NCBI RefSeq assembly: GCF_000368625.1
Contig: NZ_KB849575.1
Location: forward strand, 115,435-179,434
Length of the DNA stretch: 64,000 nucleotides
Direction: 5' to 3'
From: Acinetobacter schindleri CIP 107287
GTDB taxonomy: Bacteria > Pseudomonadota > Gammaproteobacteria > Pseudomonadales > Moraxellaceae
Shown: positions 39,250 through 47,040 of the stretch, piece by piece
How positions within the stretch are numbered: the first letter of the stretch is position 1
Layout: every line of letters begins with the position of its first letter
Program-made: the position numbers and the translations under genes
The notes under the pieces: model-generated
What the model was told of the DNA's origin: nothing
Seen by the model: the letters and a program-made list of their open reading frames with translations, nothing else
Databases searched by the model: none

Positions 39250-39687
39250 ATGAGTATTATTCAAGAATTTAAGGAATTTGCGGTTAAGGGCAATGTCATG
39301 GATCTCGCAGTCGGTGTGATCATTGGTGGCGCCTTCGGTAAGATTATTGACTCGATGGTAAAAGATGTCATCATGCCTTTAGTGAGCTGGGTTCTAGGTG
39401 GTGATGTCGACTATTCCAACTGGTTTGTTGTATTAGGAGATAATCCAAACAATATAAGCAATCTGGCTGCTGCACAGGCAGCGGGTCTGAATGTCCTTGC
39501 TTATGGTAATTTCCTGACGATTTTAATTAACTTCCTGTTATTGGCATGGGTCGTATTCTGGTTAGTGAAACTAATGAACAAACTGCGTCGTAAACAAGAG
39601 GTAGACCCAGAGCCAGCAGCAACACCGGAAGATGTTGCATTATTACGTGAAATTCGTGATGAGTTAAAAAAACGACCTGAAGCTTAA
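39250..39687 (+). CDS. mscL: Large-conductance mechanosensitive channel MscL
   Basis: A 145-aa homopentameric inner-membrane channel that opens under membrane tension to release solutes in hypo-osmotic shock. The amphipathic N-terminal helix [15 protein letters not shown], the pore helix [28 protein letters not shown], a periplasmic loop and TM2 ([25 protein letters not shown]) are all clear, with a charged C-terminal bundle. CAGGTGA Shine-Dalgarno. Monocistronic. Confidence 0.96.
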   Translation: MSIIQEFKEFAVKGNVMDLAVGVIIGGAFGKIIDSMVKDVIMPLVSWVLGGDVDYSNWFVVLGDNPNNISNLAAAQAAGLNVLAYGNFLTILINFLLLAWVVFWLVKLMNKLRRKQEVDPEPAATPEDVALLREIRDELKKRPEA

Positions 39688-39698
39688 GCTTTCTTGAT

Positions 39699-39730
39699 AA
39701 AAAAACGGCGCTTAAGGTGCCGTTTTTTTA
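39699..39730 (+). terminator. mscL terminator
   Basis: Stem built on ACGGC / GCCGT flanked by A and T tracts, just after mscL. Confidence 0.87.
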
Positions 39731-39745
39731 TTTAATTCCTTCCAA

Positions 39746-39800
39746 CCTCTTTCCTAAAGGGAGGAGAAGTTCCCCTTTACTTATAGAGGGATTTAGGAGG
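39746..39800. repeat. Palindromic repeat (element 2)
   Basis: Two adjacent imperfect hairpins: CCTCTTT-CCT-AAAGGGAGG, and CCCCTTT with AGAGGG. They are followed by TTTAGGAGG. The order and spacing resemble the element at 7434-7508 (hairpin, spacer, hairpin, TTAGGAG box). It lies between mscL and the parvulin gene. Confidence 0.55.
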
Positions 39801-39801
39801 A

Positions 39802-40086
39802 TTAAAAATCCATTCGGAACTTGATTTCTAGCAAATGAAAACCAAACTGACTTTTCACTGGTCCATGTAAAACACGTTCGGCAGCAGTAAAAACCAGTTT
39901 ATCAATCACTGGGACCAGCTGACCTTTTTTCACTTCACCCAGTTCACCACCACGTTTAGCTGAATTACAGGTCGAATATTGTTTAGCGATCTTGGCAAAA
40001 TCTGCACCTGCTAGAATCTTTTTCTTGAGCTGTTCGGCAGTTTCTTTATCTTTGACCAGAATATGACGGACGATTGCAGTCTTCAT
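39802..40086 (-). CDS. ppiC: Parvulin-type peptidyl-prolyl isomerase (PpiC-like)
   Basis: A 94-aa single parvulin domain without signal peptide, so cytoplasmic. Family motifs are VRHILVKDKETAEQL, DFAKIAKQYSTCNSAKRGGELG and HGPVKSQFGFHLLEI, the E. coli PpiC layout. It catalyses cis-trans isomerisation of prolyl bonds. Its ATG overlaps the mutM stop (TAATG), so it is the second gene of a mutM operon. Confidence 0.92.
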   Translation of the reverse strand: MKTAIVRHILVKDKETAEQLKKKILAGADFAKIAKQYSTCNSAKRGGELGEVKKGQLVPVIDKLVFTAAERVLHGPVKSQFGFHLLEIKFRMDF

Positions 40087-40943
40087 TAGTTTTTACCTCG
40101 TACAGCTGCTGCACGTTTGCTAGAAAGCTTTACCTTTTTTAGCGGCTGGCATTCAGGACAGTAGACAGATGCACGCTGTCCCAACTTCATGTTTTCCAGC
40201 GTGGTTTCGCAGTTCACGCACATTTCCCCGGCACGGCCATAAGCCAGCAGTGTTTGTTGGAAATAGCCATTTTCTCCCATGGCATTGGTATAGTCGCGTA
40301 AGGTTGAGCCACCCAGATCAATCGCCTGTTTTAAAATGCGCTTAATTTCAATGACCAGCTTTTCAATCTGCTCAAAACTCAATGTAGAGGCAGGTTGTGC
40401 AGGATGAATGCCCATATTGAATAGGCTTTCGGTTGCATAAATATTGCCTACACCCACGACAACATGGTTATCCATAATTGCAACTTTGGTGCCAACATTT
40501 TTATTTTTTAATTTTTCAAATAGATATTCAGCATTAAAACTATCACTGAGTGGCTCTGGCCCAAGTGTATCAATCAGCTTGCTTTGAGACTGTGCATCTA
40601 ACCACAGGATGCAGCCGAAACGGCGTGGGTCATGATAGCGCAGCTGGATATCTTCAAACTGAATAATCAGATGATCATGCTTACGCAATTCTTCACTGGC
40701 TTCACATAAGCGAAAACTGCCTGACATGCCTAAATGCCATAGCATCGTATCCTGTTCAAATTGCGCCAGAATGTATTTGGAACGACGTGTCAGTTGAATC
40801 AGGCGTTGTCCTTGCAGACGAGCAATATCCTCAGGAATCGGCCAACGTAAACTAGGCTGACGCACTTCAACTTTTAGCACTTGCTGATTAAGAAGGGGAA
40901 GGAGGCTGGTTTTGGTGGTTTCAACTTCTGGTAATTCAGGCAT
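40086..40943 (-). CDS. mutM: Formamidopyrimidine-DNA glycosylase MutM (Fpg)
   Basis: A 285-aa bifunctional DNA glycosylase/AP lyase that removes 8-oxoguanine and FapyG. The N-terminus PELPEVETTKTSL gives the catalytic Pro (after Met removal) and Glu; the helix-two-turn-helix is VGVGNIYATESLF. The C-terminal zinc finger is C-x2-C (CVNC) and C-x2-C (CPEC). A basic tail of about 19 residues beyond the finger is slightly longer than in E. coli. Confidence 0.95.
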   Translation of the reverse strand: MPELPEVETTKTSLLPLLNQQVLKVEVRQPSLRWPIPEDIARLQGQRLIQLTRRSKYILAQFEQDTMLWHLGMSGSFRLCEASEELRKHDHLIIQFEDIQLRYHDPRRFGCILWLDAQSQSKLIDTLGPEPLSDSFNAEYLFEKLKNKNVGTKVAIMDNHVVVGVGNIYATESLFNMGIHPAQPASTLSFEQIEKLVIEIKRILKQAIDLGGSTLRDYTNAMGENGYFQQTLLAYGRAGEMCVNCETTLENMKLGQRASVYCPECQPLKKVKLSSKRAAAVRGKN

Positions 40944-41324
40944 AACATTTAGCAGCTAATATCATGAGGCTAATATTGGGCGTTTTATAGTTGAATGCAA
41001 GTCCTGTTTAAAAGAGAACTGAAAACTGAAGATGGAAATTTATTTTAACAATTGTTTAAAAAATAAACTTTAATATCAGGTGTGTTTTTACTGTTAGGTT
41101 TAAAGAGAAACAGATTTTAGACCTTGTTAATTAATTAAATACCTGAAAAATATACATTATATAAATTAGATTTTATATAAAATATTATTTCTTATAACTT
41201 AAAGTTTTACCAATAATAAAAAAAATGCTGTGTATTTAAGTGAAAAGTTATGTAACGTTCTGTATCAAGTCATACAGGGCAAGTCTCATGCTGCCTTTAC
41301 TCTCTCCGTATGTTTAGGTTTTAT
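40944..41324. other. AT-rich intergenic region between mutM and the porin gene
   Basis: 381 bases with no gene visible. It must hold the divergent promoters of mutM and the porin. Long A/T tracts dominate; I see no clear operator palindrome or riboswitch. Confidence 0.5.
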
Positions 41325-42587
41325 ATGAAAAAGTTAAGTCTCGCTTTACTGCCATTCATGGTAGCCATGACTTCAGCTCAAGCTGAATCTGCATTTGATC
41401 CTCAGGGGCAGTACCTGTTAGGGGACTGGGATGGCAAGCGTACAGAACTTGCCCAGCAAGGTATCAAGTTTGAGGCAAATATACTGACAGATACAGCTTA
41501 TCTGGCAGAGGGTGGCCGTAATGAAGGAGCAGATCCATTAACTTCTGCACAGTTATGGTTAGGTACCCAGTTAGATATGGAAAAACTGGCAGGCTGGGAT
41601 GGGGTGACTGTTCGTGCAGTAGCTACCGCACGTCAAGGCCAAAGTACTTCAGTGCGTGATTTACAAGGAAATGCGCCTCACATGGCCAATGTTCAAGGTA
41701 CTTTTGGTCGTGGTAACCAGGACAGCCGTTTAAGCGAACTGTCAATTGAGAAGACCTTCCAAGACCAAGGATTGAGTATTAAAGCAGGTCGTTTAGGTCT
41801 GGGTATGGACTTTAATGTCATGGCTTGTGATTTTGCCAGTACAGCATTCTGCGCTGCACAGATGGGTAAATGGCAGGGTAATATCTGGATGAATACCCCA
41901 GTATCTCAATGGGGGGCACGCGTTAAACAACAGTTAAATCCTGAAGTTGCAGTTCAAGTGGGTGTTTATGAATTTAACCCGGACAATGGTAATGGCAAGG
42001 CTGAAGGTCAAGGCTGGAGTCTGGATACCGATCATGCGGATGGCGTAACCATTCCGGCAGAGGTGGTCTGGACTCCAAAATCACTCATCAATGGCTTGCC
42101 AGGCAGTTACCGTGTTGGTGGTATGTATAACACGGCTGATGATATTGCTAACCAAAAAGACATCGCAACAGGTGAAGGAAAAAACCGTACCTTTGCAGGG
42201 TGGTTAGCAATAGAGCAACAGTTAACATCGACAGGTAGTGGCCGTCAGGGTTTACATTCATTTGCCAATTTTACCTGGCATGACCGTGATACCAATAAAG
42301 TGGATAATTCACAACAAATTGGTGTGAAATATATTGGTTTAGTGGATAGCCAGCCAAATGACATTTTAGGTCTGGCAGTGAATCGTGTGCATGTGAATGA
42401 CCGTTTTGCAGATTCACGTCCATCATTTGATGCTAGCGCTGAATACAATATCGAACTCAACTACAGCTATAACGCAACAAAGTGGTTAATGCTACGTCCA
42501 AACCTGCAATATGTAATAAATCCAGGGTCTAGCAATCAAGTAGACAATGCATTAGTACTAGGGTTAACTACACGAGTGATCTTCTAA
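41325..42587 (+). CDS. oprB: Carbohydrate-selective porin, OprB family
   Basis: A 420-aa outer membrane porin. The signal peptide is MKKLSLALLPFMVAMTSAQA. The OprB-type start of the mature protein (LLGDWDGKRTELAQQGIKFEANILTD) and repeated amphipathic strands follow. The C-terminal residue is Phe (TTRVIF), the BAM recognition signal. OprB members pass glucose and related sugars. No glucose dehydrogenase or sugar transporter is adjacent. The start at 41325 is preferred over 41310. Confidence 0.88.
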   Translation: MKKLSLALLPFMVAMTSAQAESAFDPQGQYLLGDWDGKRTELAQQGIKFEANILTDTAYLAEGGRNEGADPLTSAQLWLGTQLDMEKLAGWDGVTVRAVATARQGQSTSVRDLQGNAPHMANVQGTFGRGNQDSRLSELSIEKTFQDQGLSIKAGRLGLGMDFNVMACDFASTAFCAAQMGKWQGNIWMNTPVSQWGARVKQQLNPEVAVQVGVYEFNPDNGNGKAEGQGWSLDTDHADGVTIPAEVVWTPKSLINGLPGSYRVGGMYNTADDIANQKDIATGEGKNRTFAGWLAIEQQLTSTGSGRQGLHSFANFTWHDRDTNKVDNSQQIGVKYIGLVDSQPNDILGLAVNRVHVNDRFADSRPSFDASAEYNIELNYSYNATKWLMLRPNLQYVINPGSSNQVDNALVLGLTTRVIF

Positions 42588-42610
42588 AGTTGGATTGTTC
42601 ACGCTATAAC

Positions 42611-42638
42611 TAAACAGGCTCTTGGGAGCCTGTTTTTA
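42611..42638 (+). terminator. Porin gene terminator
   Basis: AAACAGGCTC / GAGCCTGTTT stem with T tail. Confidence 0.9.
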
Positions 42639-42678
42639 TTTTGAATATCAATCAGCCGATAAGAAGAGGAAACACCGC

Positions 42679-43803
42679 GTGACATTACTATTTCAGCCCG
42701 TGCAATTTGGATCATTGCAACTTGATAACAAAATCGTAATCGCTCCGATGTGCCAGTACTCTGCAACAGAGCAGGGTGAAATCACCTATTGGCATGAGCA
42801 GCAATGGGCCAATTATGCTTTGTCTGGTGCCGGTTTATGTATTGTGGAAGCGACTGCGGTACAGCCACAAGGCCGGATTAGCTATGCAGATCTGGGATTG
42901 TGGAATGATAGCCAGACAGCACAGATCAAAACCTTACTGGAGAAGGTGCGATCTCTTTCGCCAATGCCTTTTGCAATTCAGCTGGCACATGCTGGGCGTA
43001 AAGCCTCCACAGATAAACCCTGGGAAGGCAAGGGGCAAATTGCACCAGATCAGCCTTTGGGCTGGCAGACTGTCTCTGCCAGTGATATTCCTTTTCAGGC
43101 ACATGAGCACCCACCAAAAGCCTTAAGTCTTGAGGAAATCCAACAAGTAATTCAGGACTTTGCTGCCAGTGCCAAGCGAGCGGTTGAAGCAGGCTTTGAG
43201 CTGATTGAGCTTCATGCTGCGCATGGCTATTTGCTGCATCAATTTATGTCACCTCTGTCGAATCAGCGCCAGGATCAATATGGCGGTTCATTTGAAAACC
43301 GAATTCGTCTGACTTTAGAGGTCTTTAAAGCGATGAAAGATGCGGTTCCTGAAGGCTATCCAATTGGCGTGCGTATTTCTGCAACCGACTGGATGAAAGA
43401 TGTTGAAAGCTGGAACATTGAGGCTGCTGTTGAACTTTCTAAAGCGCTGGAAGCATCGGGTGCAGCCTATATCCACGTTTCGAGTGCAGGTTTACATGTA
43501 GACCAGAAAATTGATGTGCATCCGAATTATCAGGTTCCTTTTGCGGAAGCGATTAAAAAGGCGGTCAATATTCCAGTGATTGCGGTCGGTTTGATTACGG
43601 AAGCAATGCAGGCAGAAGGAATTTTGCAATATGGACAGGCAGATGCTATCGCGCTTGCGCGTGGCATTTTGTATGATCCACGCTGGCCATGGCATGCAGC
43701 TGCGACACTCGGTGAAACAGTAGAGGTGACGCCTCAGTATTTACGTTGCCAGCCACACGGTTTGCGTGATCTGCTTAAGCCTTTCTCTTCAGCGGACAAA
43801 TAA
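42679..43803 (+). CDS. NADH:flavin oxidoreductase, old yellow enzyme (YqjM/NamA type)
   Basis: A 374-aa FMN-dependent ene-reductase with a TIM barrel. APMCQYSA carries the Cys and Tyr that mark the thermophilic-like YqjM class; HAGRKAS and ELHAAHGYLLHQFMSPLSN are the substrate and FMN loops, and ALARGILYDPRWPWHAA closes the barrel. It reduces activated C=C bonds; the physiological substrate is unknown. The start is GTG at 42679 with an AAGAGGA Shine-Dalgarno nine bases upstream; an upstream in-frame extension is not homologous to the family. Confidence 0.92.
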   Translation: MTLLFQPVQFGSLQLDNKIVIAPMCQYSATEQGEITYWHEQQWANYALSGAGLCIVEATAVQPQGRISYADLGLWNDSQTAQIKTLLEKVRSLSPMPFAIQLAHAGRKASTDKPWEGKGQIAPDQPLGWQTVSASDIPFQAHEHPPKALSLEEIQQVIQDFAASAKRAVEAGFELIELHAAHGYLLHQFMSPLSNQRQDQYGGSFENRIRLTLEVFKAMKDAVPEGYPIGVRISATDWMKDVESWNIEAAVELSKALEASGAAYIHVSSAGLHVDQKIDVHPNYQVPFAEAIKKAVNIPVIAVGLITEAMQAEGILQYGQADAIALARGILYDPRWPWHAAATLGETVEVTPQYLRCQPHGLRDLLKPFSSADK

Positions 43804-43884
43804 AACTGCTTGTTAAATGAGTGGAAGTTAATCGTTCAGGGATGAACATATTAAGGAACAATGCAGTAAAACTGCAGAAAATTA

Positions 43885-44820
43885 ATGTTATTCACTATTC
43901 TATTTCCAATTTGTGCCGTCGTATTTTTAGGTTATATTGCTGCACGAACCCAATTTATCACCCCCTCGCTGATTATGGCGATGAGCCAGTTTGTAATGAA
44001 GATTTCCATGCCAGCTTTTCTGTTACAAGCCTTGGCAAGTAAACATCTCAGCGATATCTGGAGTCCACAGTATTTTATTGCCTATGCAGGTGGTTCTTTG
44101 CTGCTCTATGGCGTGGTATTTTTCTGCTGCCGCTATTTCTTCAAGGCTTCTCTCACTGAGTCAGGGGTGCTGGCCATGGGTGGTTCCATGTCCAATACCG
44201 GGTTTATCGGCACGGCGATACTGACCTTATTGATTGGTTCACATTCAGCAATTTATCTTTCATTGACTCTTATTGTAGAAAATCTGCTGATCGTGACCTT
44301 GATGCTGATTCTGGCTGAACGGGGTCTGCAAGCCCCCGGTACAGCTGGTAAAAGTATATTGACTGGAACATTGCTACGGATCTTGAAAAATCCGGTGATT
44401 CTTTCGATTATGCTGGGTATTTTGTGCATAGTTCTAGATATTCAACTACCAGAATTACTTAGCTCTACCTTAAAAATGTTAGGGCAAACCGCATCGCCAC
44501 TGGCCTTATTTGTGATTGGTGGTAGCCTGATTGGCATGAATCTCAGCTCACTGACGGCCTTTAGCTGGTTCCTGACAGCCATAAAAGTCATCGTCATGCC
44601 ATTGCTGATTTTCAGTTTATTATCGGCTTTCGATGTCAGTCGTGAGATGCTTTTTATCGGCACATTGCTGGCGGCATTGCCAATGCCAATCGCTTTTGGG
44701 ATTTTTGCCCAGCATTATGGGGTACAGGACAAAGCTTTACCGCCATTGGTACTCAGTACCTTAATGGGATTTATTGTGGTGGCAGTCATCCTGACTCAGT
44801 CTGGTTATTATCTCAGTTAA
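43885..44820 (+). CDS. AEC-family transporter (auxin efflux carrier superfamily)
   Basis: A 311-aa integral membrane protein with ten helices in two halves. Family motifs are MSQFVMKISMPAFLLQAL, GGSMSNTGFIGTAIL and LFVIGGSLIGMNL. Bacterial members move malonate, malate or similar organic acids; the substrate here is unknown. The Shine-Dalgarno is weak. It may be co-transcribed with the ene-reductase gene 81 bases upstream, since no terminator lies between them. Confidence 0.85.
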   Translation: MLFTILFPICAVVFLGYIAARTQFITPSLIMAMSQFVMKISMPAFLLQALASKHLSDIWSPQYFIAYAGGSLLLYGVVFFCCRYFFKASLTESGVLAMGGSMSNTGFIGTAILTLLIGSHSAIYLSLTLIVENLLIVTLMLILAERGLQAPGTAGKSILTGTLLRILKNPVILSIMLGILCIVLDIQLPELLSSTLKMLGQTASPLALFVIGGSLIGMNLSSLTAFSWFLTAIKVIVMPLLIFSLLSAFDVSREMLFIGTLLAALPMPIAFGIFAQHYGVQDKALPPLVLSTLMGFIVVAVILTQSGYYLS

Positions 44821-44831
44821 ACATTCCAATA

Positions 44832-44857
44832 AAAAAGCCCCGAATCAGGGGCTTTTT
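44832..44857. terminator. Bidirectional terminator
   Basis: AAAAAGCCCC / GGGGCTTTTT with a 6-base loop, between convergent genes. Confidence 0.92.
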
Positions 44858-44867
44858 ATAGCTTAGG

Positions 44868-45686
44868 TTAGCTTTTCTTTTGCGCCGTTGGTTGAGCTGG
44901 TTTCTTGCTTTGTTCAGCAATCATTTTCTCTACTGCCGCCAGAGACTCTTTGGCTTGTGGAATATTTTCCTGAGCCAAGGCACTAAAGATTTTCTTCGCT
45001 TCAGGCAGGTTTTGCGGCACGATATTACCATTGGCAAACATGTTAGCGACTGCCATCAGGGCAGGGATATAGCCTTTCTTGGCAAGCTCCTGAATCGAGC
45101 TTAAACCTTGCTGAATCGGTTTTTCATCTTTATTTTTAAAGCCCAGGCTGATGTCATACAGGGCTTTGGCATGAATTGCCTGGAAATTATCTTTTTTAAT
45201 CAGTGGTTGAAGTTTTTTCAGTGCTTGCTGATCAGAAGCAGGTTTTCCTTCAGCAAAAAGTAACACTGCCAGATCCACAGTAGCATCATCAAAACCGGCA
45301 CTGGATGCACGTTCCAGATATTGTTTGGCTTTGTTCAGATCCTGTTTCAGCCCCATTGTACCGCCTGCATAATTTTTACCGAGGACATAGTTGGCAACCG
45401 GGTAGCCTTTGCTTGCTGACTGTTCATACAGTTGTACCGCTTTTTTCTCATTCTTTGCGGTGCCCTGACCAGTCTGGGTTAAATAGCCTAAGTTATACAG
45501 TGCTTGAGCATTTCCTTTCTGTGCTAACTCATTCAGTAAAGTGTGGGCACCTTTAAAGTCATTGGCTTTGACTAGGGCTTCAACCTTGGCAAATTGAGGA
45601 TCAACTGCTTCAGCTTTGGTATTTGCATTGGCAAGTGCATATTGAGATGAAACTGCGAGCATCGCAGCAAATATTATTTTTTTCAT
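44868..45686 (-). CDS. Secreted Sel1/TPR-like repeat protein
   Basis: A 272-aa protein with a signal peptide (MKKIIFAAMLAVSSQYALANA) and at least four Sel1-like repeats, for example AQKGNAQALYNLGYLTQTGQG, ASKGYPVANYVLGKNYAGGT and ASSAGFDDATVDLAVLLF. The C-terminal tail is Lys/Gln/Ala rich. Sel1 repeats are protein-binding scaffolds; the partner is unknown. Probably periplasmic. Confidence 0.85.
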   Translation of the reverse strand: MKKIIFAAMLAVSSQYALANANTKAEAVDPQFAKVEALVKANDFKGAHTLLNELAQKGNAQALYNLGYLTQTGQGTAKNEKKAVQLYEQSASKGYPVANYVLGKNYAGGTMGLKQDLNKAKQYLERASSAGFDDATVDLAVLLFAEGKPASDQQALKKLQPLIKKDNFQAIHAKALYDISLGFKNKDEKPIQQGLSSIQELAKKGYIPALMAVANMFANGNIVPQNLPEAKKIFSALAQENIPQAKESLAAVEKMIAEQSKKPAQPTAQKKS

Positions 45687-45903
45687 GGTTCCTGGACCTT
45701 GTTGTATGCAACACCTGATTCCGTGGTGTTTTTTAAATTATTACAGCTACATCATAAAATGATTTTATACTTTGTAAATATCCTAATTGTCACGAAATAC
45801 AAATATAATGAAGAGAAGATGAAAACTATCTTTACCACAAAACTTTGAAATTCTATGAATCTCTGATTAAATCCGCGTTTGAGCCATGAAGTAGGGTGAA
45901 ACA

Positions 45904-46155
45904 ATGTTTATTAAAGGCATTAAACGTGCATATGATCAAATCAGTAAGGATGACAGTATCGCTGATGAGGATAAATTTGATGCATTACTCATGCGATTGG
46001 GTCAAAACTTTTTAGTCAGCAATGAAGACCGTGTATATATTTTTGAGCATGAAGGTAAAACTGCACGCTTCGATGCGAAACATGCACGCGCTTTTCATTT
46101 TAAAGATTATGTGATTAAAGACATGAACAAATTGTTCCATGATTTTAATCTTTAA
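45904..46155 (+). CDS. Small hypothetical protein (83 aa)
   Basis: An 83-aa acidic/basic mixed protein (MFIKGIKRAYDQISKDDS start) with an AGGGTGA Shine-Dalgarno and a strong terminator after the stop, so it is a real gene. It has no signal peptide, transmembrane helix or cysteine. The aromatic C-terminal part includes HARAFHFKDYVIKDMNKLFHDF. Family not recognised. Confidence 0.75.
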   Translation: MFIKGIKRAYDQISKDDSIADEDKFDALLMRLGQNFLVSNEDRVYIFEHEGKTARFDAKHARAFHFKDYVIKDMNKLFHDFNL

Positions 46156-46186
46156 AAAAAATCCTCCATATTAGGAGGATTTTTTT
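46154..46186. terminator. Bidirectional terminator
   Basis: ATCCTCC / GGAGGAT stem flanked by seven A and seven T, between convergent genes. Confidence 0.92.
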
Positions 46187-46198
46187 AAGGCGGTCTTC

Positions 46199-46924
46199 TT
46201 ATTGTGGACGAGCCACGTCACCACTGAGTGCTTCAGGCAGGTCGAGTACAGTCAAACCTAATTCAAGAAGTGCTTCCGGTTTGGCAACCACGAGTGCTTT
46301 AAAGCCGCCATCAATATTGACACTGTTTACGACTTCTACATCATTATTCAGTTTGCTTGCGATAGCAGGTGCTTCACCTGTACCTTGGACCAGATGCAAC
46401 CAGTGTTTCGGTTTGGCTTTGAACCATAAACGGGCAATGACTTCCTGACCGAGGTAACACCCCTTGTCATAGTGGATGCCTTCACGCTGATGCAGGCGCA
46501 GTTCTTGTGGCTGGAATTGTTCTGCGGTTGCTGCCTGAATCCATGCCTGACCTGATTCAATTGCATTCATTTCCCAAGCTTGAGTATCCGTTGCTTCAGG
46601 ACTAAATTCGCTATGAATACCTACAGTAACTGGATAAGCTGAACCTACTTCTTCTAACTTCATTTTGGAGAAAGCGCCAAACTTGCGGATGTGCTTGGCA
46701 AAGTTTTCGGCCTGATCAGCAGTCACAACAATTTCAAAGCTTTCAGCATTAATTTTTTTCAGCCATAAACCAAATAGAATGCGTCCTTTTAAACTACAGA
46801 TTGCGGTATAGCGCGTCTGGTTTTCAGCCAAGGCTTCAGTATTTAAAGTCACTTGACCTTGCAGGAATTTTTGCGCATCTACTCCATTCAGCGTAAATAA
46901 GGTAAAAGCAGGAGATGTTGCCAT
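46199..46924 (-). CDS. ygfZ: Folate-binding iron-sulfur cluster protein YgfZ
   Basis: A 241-aa protein of the GcvT-like fold that uses tetrahydrofolate to support repair or assembly of [4Fe-4S] enzymes such as MiaB. The diagnostic KGCYLGQEVIAR motif with its conserved cysteine is present, as is the N-terminal GVDAQKFLQGQVT segment. It is somewhat shorter than E. coli YgfZ (326 aa), as is common in this group. Confidence 0.92.
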   Translation of the reverse strand: MATSPAFTLFTLNGVDAQKFLQGQVTLNTEALAENQTRYTAICSLKGRILFGLWLKKINAESFEIVVTADQAENFAKHIRKFGAFSKMKLEEVGSAYPVTVGIHSEFSPEATDTQAWEMNAIESGQAWIQAATAEQFQPQELRLHQREGIHYDKGCYLGQEVIARLWFKAKPKHWLHLVQGTGEAPAIASKLNNDVEVVNSVNIDGGFKALVVAKPEALLELGLTVLDLPEALSGDVARPQ

Positions 46925-46993
46925 GATCAGCCTCAGTTTGAATACTAAAAATCAATCAAGCTATTGTGCAGCAAGCATTATCTCTAGGCAAAT

Positions 46994-47025
46994 AAAAAAG
47001 CCCGCAATATCAGATGCAGGCTTTT
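46994..47025 (-). terminator. Terminator of the multicopper oxidase gene
   Basis: AAAAGCCTGC / GCGGGCTTTT stem on the minus strand with a T tail, just past the multicopper oxidase stop. Confidence 0.82.
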
Positions 47026-47040
47026 AATTAAAAGCGAGAG

